From positions 33,466,264 to 33,530,263 of the forward strand of contig CP137668.1 of the NCBI GenBank assembly GCA_037976565.1: a DNA stretch of 64,000 nt. The letters are read 5' to 3'. The translations under genes and the position numbers were made by a program. Below, piece after piece: positions 52,101 through 61,319 of this stretch (position 1 is its first letter; each line of letters opens with the position of its first letter). Origin of the DNA: Mesocentrotus franciscanus (Eukaryota; Echinodermata; Echinoidea; Camarodonta; Strongylocentrotidae). A model generated the notes under the pieces. The model saw only the letters and a program-made list of their open reading frames with translations. It was not told the DNA's origin and made no database searches.

Positions 52101-52432
52101 TTAATAGATGGACAATACATCCAAGCAATTTCTGATTGATCTAATTCACTCTAGAAACCACTCTTTACGGTTATTGTCACTTGGGTTTAGAGGTATCAAT
52201 GGCGATAAAATCCTACCTTAAAAGATCCTGTCTTCTGTAAGTGTTCGCATTTAAAAAACAATTTTCTCCCTCGGGTCTTCTGATCCAGCTCTGTTGACGT
52301 CATCACTGGCGTATGATGGATTTGACCATCAATTCTCTTCGCGCTTGCCCGGACAGATTCCTCAGTAACAGAAGTCGTAACGCTGAACGGCATTGTGATA
52401 GGAGCTGGTGAGCTCTGTCGTTCTGACGCCAT
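42984..52432 (-). CDS. Serine racemase-family PLP enzyme, six coding exons
   Basis: The exons join in phase 0 to about 350 residues, close to mammalian serine racemase (340). The family uses pyridoxal phosphate to racemise or dehydrate serine, or in some animal members to racemise aspartate, in the cytosol. Landmarks, by residue in the joined product: GSFK with the PLP-Schiff-base lysine at 72; SSGN at 99-102, where the serine is the expected opposite-face base; GQGT at 177-180; GGGG phosphate loop at 200-203; EP at 225-226; LADG and GSNTWPII in exon 5; SGGN at about 331-334. The spacing from Lys72 to Ser100 matches the 28 residues in human SRR (56 to 84). Oddities are SSG at the usual HPN loop, SSGNFA instead of SSGNHG, Ser at the Asp216 metal position, and a one-base frame loss in exon 5. 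An acceptor-like TTTTCAG just before the ATG suggests a 5' UTR intron. Confidence 0.85.
43179..44784 (-). other. Racemase intron 5 with transposon remnants
   Basis: It holds a hAT-like end CTGGATCCGCCTTTG (43516-43530) after C-rich GGCGCCCCC-like segments (43320-43420). It also holds a set of GTCTnRTATTCCCTAC motifs: TGTAGGGAATACGAGAC at 44059, GTCTCATATTCCCTAC at 44319 and GTCTTGTATTCCCTACA at 44520. The first is inverted relative to the others. The 64-aa ORF at 44010-44204 (-) lies in this repeat-like DNA and is not supported. Confidence 0.55.
44785..45002 (-). CDS. Racemase coding exon 5, one base short of frame
   Basis: The acceptor CATACCAG (45003-45006 and upstream) leads into AIKPNIKIIGTEPSLSNS, the family's metal-site strand. 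After that the reading frame must shift by one base to reach VEKANSTLADGVSVSIG then SNTWPIIKEYVDDVISV and SEDEIK, before the donor GTAATG. The exon is 218 bp, whereas phase-0 ends predict 219. Without the shift, a stop TAA appears about 14 codons after the metal strand. The cause is a one-base deletion somewhere between about 44905 and 44950, either real (inactivating) or a sequencing or assembly error. Confidence 0.75.
45490..45690 (+). mobile_element. tRNA-derived SINE in racemase intron 4
   Basis: A perfect B-box GGTTCGAATCCC at about 45513 is followed by CTCTCTATCCAGGTAAG at about 45581, AAATGGGTACATGGTA, GGCAGCCGTGCC at about 45650 and CCGGTAATAATAA at about 45669. These blocks occur in the same order as in the minus-strand SINE at 46021-46415. 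The A-box region is degraded. Confidence 0.7.
45691..45907. mobile_element. hAT-type MITE-like segment in racemase intron 4
   Basis: It ends with CTGGATCCGCCCCTG (45893-45907). Two internal copies of TTCTCACGAATTG (about 45757 and 45863) are each followed by C-rich DNA. GC-rich GACGGGCCCGGCTCCC lies near the left side, where I could not find a convincing partner TIR. It directly follows the SINE tail. Confidence 0.5.
45939..46013 (-). CDS. Racemase coding exon 4 (tetraglycine PLP loop)
   Basis: A 75-bp exon encoding VPELDAIVVPVGGGG then LISGIATVAK. GGGG binds the PLP phosphate in the family. Acceptor AACAG, donor GTTAGT. A hAT-type terminus lies 31 bp past the donor (45907) and a SINE tail lies within about 25 bp of the acceptor. 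Confidence 0.85.
46021..46415 (-). mobile_element. Near-complete tRNA-derived SINE in racemase intron 3
   Basis: On the minus strand: a tRNA-like head (GCGTCATGGTATGGTGACTC) with an eroded B-box (AAATCCCAGCACGG), GGCAAGACATTAATCCAC, TACTCTCCACCCAGGCG, AAAAGGGTACCCGCTAGG, GGCTGGTTGGAATGCTCC, ACCGGGGTAATAATA, ACGCTTAGAGACATCG, GTACTAAGCGCCATATAA and a terminal (ATT)n. It is the longest copy here and defines the family used to call the fragments at 28461, 38575 and 45490. Its tail runs almost to the acceptor of exon 4. Confidence 0.75.
47114..47224 (-). CDS. Racemase coding exon 3 (specificity loop)
   Basis: It encodes 37 residues, VAKLRSIVKAGALYISSGQT then YDVISGQGTVGLEFLSQ. Acceptor CTGTCAG, donor GTTCGA (weak). 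It was found by matching the family segment between the GA.V block and the tetraglycine loop. GQGT is conserved. The preceding loop reads ISSGQTYD where serine racemases usually have a VHPN/VHPYD-type sequence. Confidence 0.8.
47236..47545 (-). mobile_element. LINE 3' tail in racemase intron 2
   Basis: On the minus strand it ends ATGTGGAAAAAATAAATTTG followed by AATTTGAGTTTGAATTTG. This is the AATAAA plus TTTGAA-repeat terminus of CR1/L2-type elements, about 12 bp from the exon 3 acceptor. No RT remains. The associated ORFs (47304-47522, 47348-47656) are not genes. Confidence 0.55.
48367..48525 (+). pseudogene. N-terminal fragment resembling DUF3504/Crypton-like recombinase proteins
   Basis: From ATG the frame reads MEPRFVLMSNEELD, a TAG (48409-48411), LLDKDS, a TAA (48430-48432), then VLKKALDIFSCYCRAKS and LDFSFVSTK. 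The pattern 'EELD.LLD.K.SK.TK......L.IF..Y' is the N-terminus I associate with invertebrate DUF3504 (tyrosine-recombinase/Crypton-derived) proteins. That assignment is from memory and moderate at best. There are two in-frame stops in this copy and only one in copy B. It lies antisense within racemase intron 2. Confidence 0.4.
48640..48760. repeat. GC-rich hAT-like end with internal duplication
   Basis: TTTTTTAAAACTTTTCTTTTGG-type segments occur twice (about 48628 and 48669), each followed by CCAGG and G-rich DNA. Then come GGGGGCCCGGGCCCGTCGCC and GATCCGTGCCTG, resembling a degraded hAT terminus. It is repeated at about 55461-55575 in copy B. Confidence 0.4.
48823..49059 (-). CDS. Racemase coding exon 2 (SSGN motif)
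   Basis: It encodes 79 residues from VRGALSALTKLLEAG to KVQLYAGVQER. The acceptor is TTTTCCAG, the donor GTAAAC. It contains TYSSGNFAIGLALAA, equivalent to the asparagine loop of serine racemases. The usual His-Gly after Asn is Phe-Ala here. MRTDCSPLKKTFVESLGAKV matches the family's 'P..K.......GA.V' block. Confidence 0.85.
49060..52216 (-). other. Racemase intron 1
   Basis: Contents: a CAGGGGCGGCGATTTC hAT-like end at about 49232; AAATAAATA runs near 49551-49570; an unsupported 107-aa ORF at 49654-49977 (+); an 8-bp-stem hairpin GTCCAAAG-TTGTA-CTTTGGAC at about 49932-49952; and an ATG/ATT simple repeat at about 50878-51010 giving Ile/Met-rich ORFs. GTTACCATGGTAAT at about 51446 resembles an RFX X-box. 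No further exon was identified. Confidence 0.5.
52217..52432 (-). CDS. Racemase coding exon 1 (PLP lysine)
   Basis: It encodes 72 residues from MASERQSSPAPITM to KCEHLQKTGSFK, with the PLP lysine as the last codon. The donor is GTAGGA. The start was chosen because this ATG follows an acceptor-like GGTTTGTTTTCAG (AG at about 52440-52441) by only a few bases and the frame continues into the conserved body. The N-terminal 20 or so residues are Ser/Thr/Pro-rich and variable. The other assembly copy (59062-59277) differs by one residue (Ser7 to Gly). Confidence 0.85.
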
Positions 52433-52471
52433 AACTAATCTGAAAACAAACCAAATAGTCAGGTTCCTTCG

Positions 52472-52733
52472 CTTACTTCGAATAATCGGGTAGCCGCGTC
52501 GGGTCGGGTGGTCGCGTTACCCGACCTTTTATGAAAACATGCCCCTTTATTCACGAAATACCGGGGGTAATTTTTGTAAAATAAACCCCTCTCATCTACA
52601 AATTTACCCTACACTTTGTGTAAACCATACGGCAAATCTACGAAAGGCCGCGTCATCTTCCGCTATCGTTTCACGAAAGGCCGTGTAACGCGACCACCCG
52701 ACCGGACGCGATGGCCCGATGATTCGAAGTAAG
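52472..52733. mobile_element. CpG-rich foldback element beside racemase exon 1 (copy A)
   Basis: The left arm CTTACTTCGAATAATCGG...GGTCGGGTGGTCGCGTTA and the reverse complement of the right arm, CTTACTTCGAATCATCGG...GGTCGGGTGGTCGCGTTA, match over about 50 bp with few mismatches. The loop is about 150 bp. The high CpG density is unlike the surrounding DNA. The element's near edge is about 32 bp from the acceptor of coding exon 1. It occurs at the equivalent place in copy B (59317-59578). Confidence 0.75.
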
Positions 52734-53877
52734 CCGATTCTTTAGGCCCATATATTTTTCTTAGTTTTCGGGACACAGAGGAAAAAAGCTCCAAACTTAA
52801 TACAGATACTTAACAGGCCCAGAGATTATTTTTTGTCTACATAACCAACTAATTCAAATCACGTCTTCGTGGTTGATTATGCTGATTTGTGCATTTTGGT
52901 GGTATAAAATTGGCATTCAAATTTAAACTCTTACAAATGCATATACTGTAGTTATATTCTTCTCCACAAACCACAAAAATCACAAAATCAAATAGACTTC
53001 ATGGTTAATTATTCTAATTTATGCAAATTGTTGTCACTATGGCAAACATTAGTATTGATATTCTATCCCTTATCATGACTATATCTACATTTTCTCCGCT
53101 GAGCATACTTATTAAAGGTATTGTATTCCTTTTGCAGCGAACATCAAATTATGTAGAACTGTGCAGGAATTATTAATGTCACGTTTGTCCTATCTGTGAA
53201 ATTTAAACGTTAGCAGTGTCCTAGTATTCAAATCATGCAAGGAAACCCGTTTACTTTCTAGACTTCACTGTCAGACACTATTGACTGACTGACTGACTTC
53301 TTTTTTTCTTTGGTAATAACATACATAAAATGAGCTGTAAAGGGTACATGAGCATCAAACGAACATTTTCAGCCAAAATATTTGTTAAGAAATGCATAAA
53401 AACACCGGTGTACCCCTCTAACATAAAATTTTGGCACTTTGGGCACCGATTTTCAAAAATCAGTCGTTGGCATCGTTGTCAGCACTAAAGTTTACTTCCG
53501 AATACACATTTATATTTAAAAAACAGTGAACACCGTTTCATTGTTGGAGCCGTCTGTGTAGCCTACCTCGCTATTTGTGTTGAAAGATGATGACAGAGAC
53601 ATATACAGCATAACTCGGGCAGATCGAGCCAACGGATACTCCCTACCATGCAGCTCCTCGTTTATAGCTCCATGCAATTAAAATGCTAGTTAAAACAAAA
53701 CAAACTCACTCCTTGTTGAAGGTTGAAAATCTCGTAAGAAATCTGTAGCATGTAGGATATTGGAGATAGAAAGGTAGATATTAATAAACTGGTTAAAAAC
53801 GGACCTGAACGGACAACAATGGCGCTTTAATAATGAGCTGTCACTCATGGGTGATTTCGGAAAGGGAGCAGTGCCTG

Positions 53878-54377
53878 NNNNNNNNNNNNNNNNNNNNNNN
53901 NNNNNNNNNNNNNNNNNNNNNNNNNNNNNNNNNNNNNNNNNNNNNNNNNNNNNNNNNNNNNNNNNNNNNNNNNNNNNNNNNNNNNNNNNNNNNNNNNNNN
54001 NNNNNNNNNNNNNNNNNNNNNNNNNNNNNNNNNNNNNNNNNNNNNNNNNNNNNNNNNNNNNNNNNNNNNNNNNNNNNNNNNNNNNNNNNNNNNNNNNNNN
54101 NNNNNNNNNNNNNNNNNNNNNNNNNNNNNNNNNNNNNNNNNNNNNNNNNNNNNNNNNNNNNNNNNNNNNNNNNNNNNNNNNNNNNNNNNNNNNNNNNNNN
54201 NNNNNNNNNNNNNNNNNNNNNNNNNNNNNNNNNNNNNNNNNNNNNNNNNNNNNNNNNNNNNNNNNNNNNNNNNNNNNNNNNNNNNNNNNNNNNNNNNNNN
54301 NNNNNNNNNNNNNNNNNNNNNNNNNNNNNNNNNNNNNNNNNNNNNNNNNNNNNNNNNNNNNNNNNNNNNNNNNNNNN
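53878..54377. other. Assembly gap (500 N)
   Basis: Exactly 500 N, a round number suggesting a placeholder gap and not a measured distance. ORFs spanning it are meaningless. Confidence 1.
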
Positions 54378-55198
54378 GGGCATGGTAAATTTGTATCATA
54401 TCCTGCATCAAAAAAATTGTCTTTAAAAAATATTGAAAAAAATCTATAAAAAAAAAAAAAATCTGAATTTCCTTAATGTTATATTTCACCGAGGCCGCAT
54501 GCCGAGACTGAAATATGATCGCACGTGAGAAATTCTGAGATTAAACAAACGGATTGCATGCAAAATATGTTATATAAAACTGAGGGTATTTATAAGCGAT
54601 CCTTGGAGTCTGTTCCTCTCGGTTACACTTTTGGTTGCCTTCGCGTCAGATGCGCGCAGCTAAAACAATGGGTACGCGCAGGGAAGAGAAGTGCGTAGTC
54701 TAATTCACTTTTTTACGCGTTTTACTGTGCAAAAAAAGGTTGTTATATTGCACGCTCATGCGCCACGTGACACCTCTTCCGCCAATGGGATACTCGCTAA
54801 CCCTATTATATATGAAAAATAATCTATAGCTATGTGCATCGCAAGATTATGTGTGTGCCATTTTCAAATATTAGATTATTTAGACAGATACCGAATTGTG
54901 ATTGGTCCAGAGCTCGTGACGTAACAGTACTTGCGAGGATCGAAATCCATATACTTTCCTGGCCGGTCACCTTCGATGGTTATATTGACCAGCTGTAATA
55001 TATTTTTAATCAATGCATGTCGCCCTTTTGAGGACTGTATGTCACCTATTACACGAATATGATTTACACTGGACTAAAGTAGACAATCGTTTATGATCGA
55101 TCAACGATAGAAAGTCTCGATTTGAAATAAATTCGACCCGCGAATTTTAAGTTCTATTTTGTACACGTCGCGTCGCAGTACCACAACAACAATTCAAA

Positions 55199-55357
55199 AT
55201 GGAGCCCCGATTCGTGTTAATGAGCAATGAGGAGCTAGATTAGCTTTTGGACAAGGATTCTAAATCTACTAAAAATGTGCTAAAAAAAGCGTTGGATATA
55301 TTCAGCTGCTACTGCAGGGCAAAGTCTCTTGACTTTAGTTTTGTGAGCACTAAGTAA
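55199..55357 (+). pseudogene. DUF3504-like fragment, copy B allele
   Basis: Same as 48367-48525 but with Lys (AAA) where copy A has the second stop, and Asn for Thr three codons later. The first stop (TAG) is shared. This polarises the second stop in A as the later change. Confidence 0.4.
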
Positions 55358-55652
55358 AAAATATAAACATTAAAAATAAATAAATAAATAAAAAATAAAA
55401 ACATTTTACTCAACTACCCCTTGAGCATAAGAAAAAGGTAAATTTGTGGTTACCATCTTTTTTAAAACTTTTCTTTTGGCCAGGGGTGGGGGCCTGTGTT
55501 TTTTAAAACTTTTTTTGGCCAGGGGGAGGGGGCCCGGGCCCGTCGCCCCCGTTGATCCGTGCCTGTCTGCCCCTCCCCGCCTATGTTTGAAAATAGTCTT
55601 ACGACACCCCTGTCTAAAGTCTGGTTATACGTTATATGAAGCTTTTGTTTAC

Positions 55653-55889
55653 CCGTTCTTGAACTCCGGCGTAGAGCTGTACCTTAGCTCCTAGTGATTC
55701 AACAAATGTCTTTTTCAGGGGCGAGCAATCTGTACGCATCAGGACCGTGCAATTCTTGATGCCTGTGGATCTGGCGGCCAAGGCCAGCCCTATTGCAAAG
55801 TTCCCTGAACTATATGTCACAAGGCTGACGTCAGGTGGGTTGATACCTGCCTCCAGTAGTTTCGTAAGGGCAGAAAGAGCACCACGAAC
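55653..55889 (-). CDS. Second assembly copy of racemase exon 2
   Basis: Encodes the same 79 residues as 48823-49059 with the same splice sites. Exons 3-6 do not follow, because the gap intervenes. Most likely the same locus from the other haplotype, not a paralogue. Confidence 0.85.
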
Positions 55890-58800
55890 CTGGAAAAGAG
55901 ATTGGAGAGGTTTGATATTCTGGTAGTTGGGCACCTGGTACGGGAATAAATTCCTCGTTTCAACGACATCCCGCTGGCAGAAGATCCTTAGCACGCGCGT
56001 ATGCCCTAAAGCATTGTAAAGAGAATATCCGATAATTCTTTTCTACGGTTTATAGTGCTCTGCAGGGGCGGCGATTTCTTTTCATGACCGGGGGGCGAAA
56101 TGCGAGGGACGAGGCAGCATAGTGAACGAGAGGGGCGAAGGTGACAGAAGTGACTACCCCCTCACAGGTTTTTGAAGTTTCGTTGTATTAAGAAATTACA
56201 TTCCTTAGCAAAACTATAGTATAAAAACAAGCAATATACTTTTTTCACACTTCACTTTTTAGCGACCGAGCGAGAAGATTTCCGCATTTTTATTAGTCCA
56301 AATGCTGCACTATTGGGCACTCCAGAGCCTAAAAGTGTGTTGCCGTCTTTAGTCAGTATTTTCTATACATTTTTTTTCTTCATAAATAAATAAATAAATA
56401 AAGACATACATGCATATAAAATATTAGTAAGTAAGAGATGTACAATTCAATAATATGATCTTTTCCATAAATATGTTTAAATATTTTGGCTAGAGGTTCT
56501 TTATTCCATAAACATAGATATTTTCATTTTCGAAAAGGTATACGGTCATGTAAATACAATGGGACCATCTCAGGGAAGCGGAAAAATTTTCAAAATCAAG
56601 GCATTGTAGCACATAATAAATATCAGAGGGCAAGAAAACAAACGATATTCAGTTATGATGCTTTATGTATTCATAATTCTGTGCTCTTGGGTAGAGCGGA
56701 GTTTAGTGGAAAGGGAGGAATGTGGAGACAATACTCTGTCAGGCTTATTTCCATAGTTCTATTGTCCAAAGTTGTACTTTGGACTATAGTGGTGTTATTA
56801 AAGTGGTGATATTATATTGTATAGACACACTAACACTACCGGGATGGGCATCCGATTCACCAATTTTACACTGTATAGTATACTCTACCCATTCTACCGT
56901 ATCATAAAAAGGTCAAAGATTTAACTGTACCTTGATTAAAACCCCTATAAGCCACATTATGGCTACAACTGAAGTACTGAAATACCGACCCGTGTGTTTT
57001 TTCATCAAATACATGATATATATGCATAGATATACTTTGTCTAGTTCTGATATTTTTGCAAAAATATTACTGCCAAAAAAAATTTCTGTAAAATTCAAGT
57101 TTTCTCAATATATTCAACTTCAAGTATAGCATACCATAGCTAAATGCATAAGTGTAGGTATTTACGTTTGAGGGTTTTTACCTATTTCCTGAATTACATT
57201 ATGAAATCTTGTTAAGGATGGTGGACCTGAATGAGGTAAAGTATCATAAACAGAAGCTAAAATATTGTTTTCATTTTTCACTTCAGTTATATGTCTGAGT
57301 TTTCTCGTATATTATTGGAGCGAGGAATGTTTGTATCATAGCGGAACGAAGTAATACCCAAATGTGGACATGCTTACACCTGAAATAGTTTTCCATTGTA
57401 ATTTTACTCTAAAGAATCTATTCGACAAACTTGTTTTTTAAGCTTCAAAGCACCCACGCCCCTCAGGTTACTATCATTGATCATAAAATGATTTTTTTTA
57501 AATGTAAAACCTACCAGCGTAAACATCATTACAAATGATTTTAATCAAGGTACGTTTCCTTTCAGAATGTTCCTTTCAAATCTGTTTTTCTTTCTTCTTT
57601 AACCCTTGTTACAAGCCCAGCCGTATGAGATATCTTATTCACCTACGATACAGTGACATGATAGAGTGTGCCAGTCCGTATATCATGGTATGACTAATGG
57701 GGATCGGACATAGATTTGTATGATGATGATGAAGATGATGATTATTATTAGTATTATTATTATAATCGTTATCATTATTAATATATATATCATTATTATC
57801 ATCAGCGTCATCAGCATAATCATCAATGGCAGTAGTACATGTAGTAGTAGTGGTATCATTCTGATTCTTATTATCCTGATTATCTTTCGCAATACGTCAT
57901 GTGCCCAGGATGTATTGCTATAATACATCCAAGATGTCTACCAACACTCTCGATTAGTTGGTAAAATATTATCAAGAGAAAAGAAGAAACATTAGAATAT
58001 ATATTTTTAAATAAAGGAAAATATAAGGAAGGAATAAGTAGAGAATAAGATCATGACAATAAACAATATGTCATAAACTATTGTCTTTAAGCTTACCCTT
58101 ATTTGCATCTGGTTCGAGATCGCGTGGTTATTTTCAAACATGACCGAGACATATAACAACTTGCATTTGAGTGGTAATCAAGTGAGAAGCTTTAAAACAT
58201 TATAGCCTACTGACATTTCTTACAAAGCGTTTTTAACTTTCTGAATTATAATACATGATATTTTCTAAAATTCTAATGTTCTGGACCCGTTACCATGGTA
58301 ATAGCCCTAGTGGTCACACCCACAGCCAACTTTCGGGCAAACAAGCACTTTCTGATAGCTAAGGGTCCTAACTAACAGGAAAGCATCATTTAAGATTGTG
58401 TCTAAGGATGTTGGACCATTCCAGTTTTTCGCCCGTGGACTCATTATACTGCTGATACCTCTGAGAATTGCTATATACGGCACATGTACACTGCATGTAG
58501 ATGTACATGTCTACATAGTGTTTTCCATTCAAAATGCACATCCTGTAAAAAGACATTAATTCATTTGGGATAACTTTAAAATGCTTTATCCATCACATTA
58601 TCTGATAATTTATTTACTTTGTGTGGTATGACAACATAACATTATACGTTTAATCAAGAAAACATGCTTAAATGGACAGATCAATGGTGTGTAAAACACT
58701 TTAAAATATAAGAAGTTTTTGTCACCCTATATTTTGAGTAATTCACAATTTTATGTTTCATTGCGCCATACGTGTGTGTGTAATATCCAACATTCAAATA

Positions 58801-59061
58801 TACATTAAACATATTTATTATTTCAAACTCATAATAAGAATTATATCAATAGACAGGTCTTTATCATAAATACATGCTTGGTTAAAAAGTAAAACATATT
58901 TCTTATTTGGTTCCGGTTTGTTTACCATTTAGTGTAATGGAATAATTAATAGATGGACAATACATCCAAGCAATTTCTGATTGATCTAATTCACTCTAGA
59001 AACCACTCTTTACGGTTATTGTCACTTGGGTTTAGAGGTATCAATGGCGATAAAATCCTAC

Positions 59062-59277
59062 CTTAAAAGATCCTGTCTTCTGTAAGTGTTCGCATTTAAA
59101 AAACAATTTTCTCCCTCGGGTCTTCTGATCCAGCTCTGTTGACGTCATCACTGGCGTATGATGGATTTGACCATCAATTCTCTTCGCGCTTGCCCGGACA
59201 GATTCCTCAGTAACAGAAGTCGTAACGCTGAACGGCATTGTGATAGGAGCTGGTGAGCCCTGTCGTTCTGACGCCAT
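59062..59277 (-). CDS. Second assembly copy of racemase exon 1
   Basis: Identical to 52217-52432 except Ser7 to Gly. Acceptor and donor are conserved. If the duplication is an artefact, the true upstream region of the gene is what follows this copy, at higher coordinates. Confidence 0.85.
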
Positions 59278-59316
59278 AACTAATCTGAAAACAAACCAAA
59301 TAGTAAGGTTCCTTCG

Positions 59317-59578
59317 CTTACTTCGAATAATCGGGTAGCCGCGTCGGGTCGGGTGGTCGCGTTACCCGACCTTTTATGAAAACATGCCCCTTTATTCACG
59401 AAATACCGGGGGTAATTTTTGTGAAATAAACCCCTCTCATCTACAAATTTACCCTACACTTTGTGTAAACCATACGGGAAATCTACGAAAGGTCGCGTCA
59501 TCTTCCGCTATCGTTTCACGAAAGGCCGTGTAACGCGACCACCCGACCGGACGCGATGGCCCGATGATTCGAAGTAAC
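59317..59578. mobile_element. CpG-rich foldback element beside racemase exon 1 (copy B)
   Basis: The same inverted-repeat element as 52472-52733, with a few substitutions (for example AAGGTCGCGTC for AAGGCCGCGTC). Its presence in both versions shows that it is not a recent polymorphic insertion. Confidence 0.7.
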
Positions 59579-60694
59579 CCGATTCTTTAGGCCCATATAT
59601 TTTTCTTAGTTTTCGGGACACAGAGGAAAAAGCTCCAAACTTAATACAGATACTTAACAGGCCCAGAGATTATTTTTTCTCTACATAACCAACTAATTCA
59701 AATCACGTCTTCGTGGTTGATTATGCTGATTTGTGCATTTTGGTGGTATTAAATTGGCATTCAAATTTTAACTCTTACAAATGCATATACTGTAGTTATA
59801 TTCTTCTCCACAAACCACAAAAATCACAAAATCAAATAGTCTTCATGGTTAATTATTCTAATTTATGCAAATTGTTGTCACTATGGCAAATATTAGTATT
59901 GATATTCTATCCCTTATCATGACTATATCTACATTTTCTCCGCTGAGCATACTTATTAAAGGTATTGTATTCCTTTTGCAGCCAACATCAAATTCTGTAG
60001 AACTGTGCAGGAATTATTAATGTCACGTGCAGTGTCCTAGTATTCAAATCATGCAAGGAAACCCGTTTACTTTCTAGACTTCACTGTCAGACACTATTGA
60101 CTGACTGACTGACTTCTTTTTTTCTTTGGTAATAACATACATAAAATGAGCTGTAAAGGGTAGGCCTACATGAGCATCAAACGAACATTTTCAGCCAAAA
60201 TATTTGTTCAAAAATGCATAAAAACACCGGTGGACCCATTTAACATAAAATATTGGCACTTTGGGCACCGATTTTCAAAAATCAGTCGGTGGCATCGTTG
60301 TCAGCATTAAAGTTTACTTCGGAATACACATTTATATTTAAAAAACAGTGAACACCGTTTCCTTGTTGGAGCCGTCTGTGTAGCCTACCTCACTATATGT
60401 GTTGAAAGATGATGACAGAGACATACAGCATAACTCGGGCAGATCGAGCCAACGGATACTCCCTACCATGCAGCTCCTCGTTTATAGCTCCCTGCAATTA
60501 GACAGTTAAAACAAAACAAACTCACTCCTTGTTGAAGGTTGAAAATCTCGTAAGAAATCTGTAGCATGTAGGATATTGGAGATAGAAAGGTAGATATTAA
60601 TAAACTGGTTAAAAACGGACCCGAACGGACAACAATGGCGCTTTAATAATTGAGCAGTCACTCATGGGTGATTTCGGAAAGGGAGCAGTGCCTG

Positions 60695-61319
60695 ATCAGT
60701 GATCACGAGGTCATGCAATCAAAGGCTATATGCCTATGCCCATTTACACATCCAAAATACCATTTTGAAAAATCGTCGATTTTTTTTTTTCGGACTAACA
60801 TTTACACTATTGGAAAAACGCATGAAAAACCGTCGAAGTTTGCTCATACCGATTGTTTGTGTTGAGTAAGAAGCCCTGCATGCCCTGCATGCGTTACCGC
60901 GGAAGCGTGGAGAGTCAAAATCGGTATCTTACCGAGGTTTGCTTTTACAGTGCAAAAAAATCTGTGAAGCGTCGCCAGGCTTTTCAAAAAACCATACTCC
61001 AGGAGTGGGATTTCCGATTTCGATTTTTCGTCGTGTTTGCCGGTTGTTGCTACGCAACTACCGGCGGATCACCGGAATGTGAGAAAAATCGACAATTTTC
61101 GGTTGCAGTGTATTAATGCAGCTCCTACGAAGTTTGAAAAGAATCGGGACAGAGAAACAAAATGAGTTATGGCGGAGGCAAGTGCAGGTCTGTGTCTTGG
61201 ATGCTACCGCGAATTACTCTGAAGTTTGCCTTGTTTGCATCATATTTTATCTGTGTTACCTTTGTGATGGATTTTTAAAACTTTTTAACAACATCCAGAA
61301 GCGATTTTATACCGGATTT
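60695..61319. promoter_or_regulatory. CpG-containing region, possible upstream region of the racemase gene
   Basis: Unique sequence beyond the duplication, richer in CG dinucleotides than its surroundings between about 60810 and 61110. It has an imperfect hairpin CCGGTTGTTGC-TAC-GCAACTACCGG at about 61039 and a direct repeat CCCTGCATG (about 60873 and 60882). It lies upstream of the minus-strand racemase exon 1, so it could hold the promoter and a 5' UTR exon. No start site is visible, so this is inference only. Confidence 0.3.

Larger units (their letters stand above)
47548..53877. repeat. Copy A of a 6.3-kb assembly duplication
   Basis: Near-identical to 54378-60694, in the same order and orientation. 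Copy A ends at the last base before the N gap. It contains racemase exons 1 and 2, the recombinase-like fragment and the CpG-rich foldback. Differences from copy B are scattered substitutions and small indels. A hand count over about 600 bp near 52,450-53,040 gave roughly 11 differences, but almost none between about 51,110 and 52,400. Confidence 0.95.
54378..60694. repeat. Copy B of the 6.3-kb assembly duplication
   Basis: Begins at the first base after the gap, matching 47548, and ends where copy A stops (53877). Unique sequence continues beyond. Relative to A it has, for example, a deletion of about 28 bp near 60028 (A has the extra bases after 53181), a 6-bp insertion creating TAGGCCTA at 60161, and scattered substitutions. 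Confidence 0.95.

Noticed and set aside
53833..54489. Long ORFs (180-214 codons) on both strands
   Set aside because: They consist mostly of the 500 N gap.
54378..59277. A second, truncated racemase paralogue
   Set aside because: The breakpoints coincide exactly with the gap edges and the sequence is nearly identical, so an unmerged haplotype is more likely.
61169..61187. ATG GCG GAG GCA... with an AG|GT, resembling a first coding exon (MAEASAG)
   Set aside because: The short frame stops soon after, the donor is weak (GTCTGT), and there is no downstream exon candidate, only LINE sequence.
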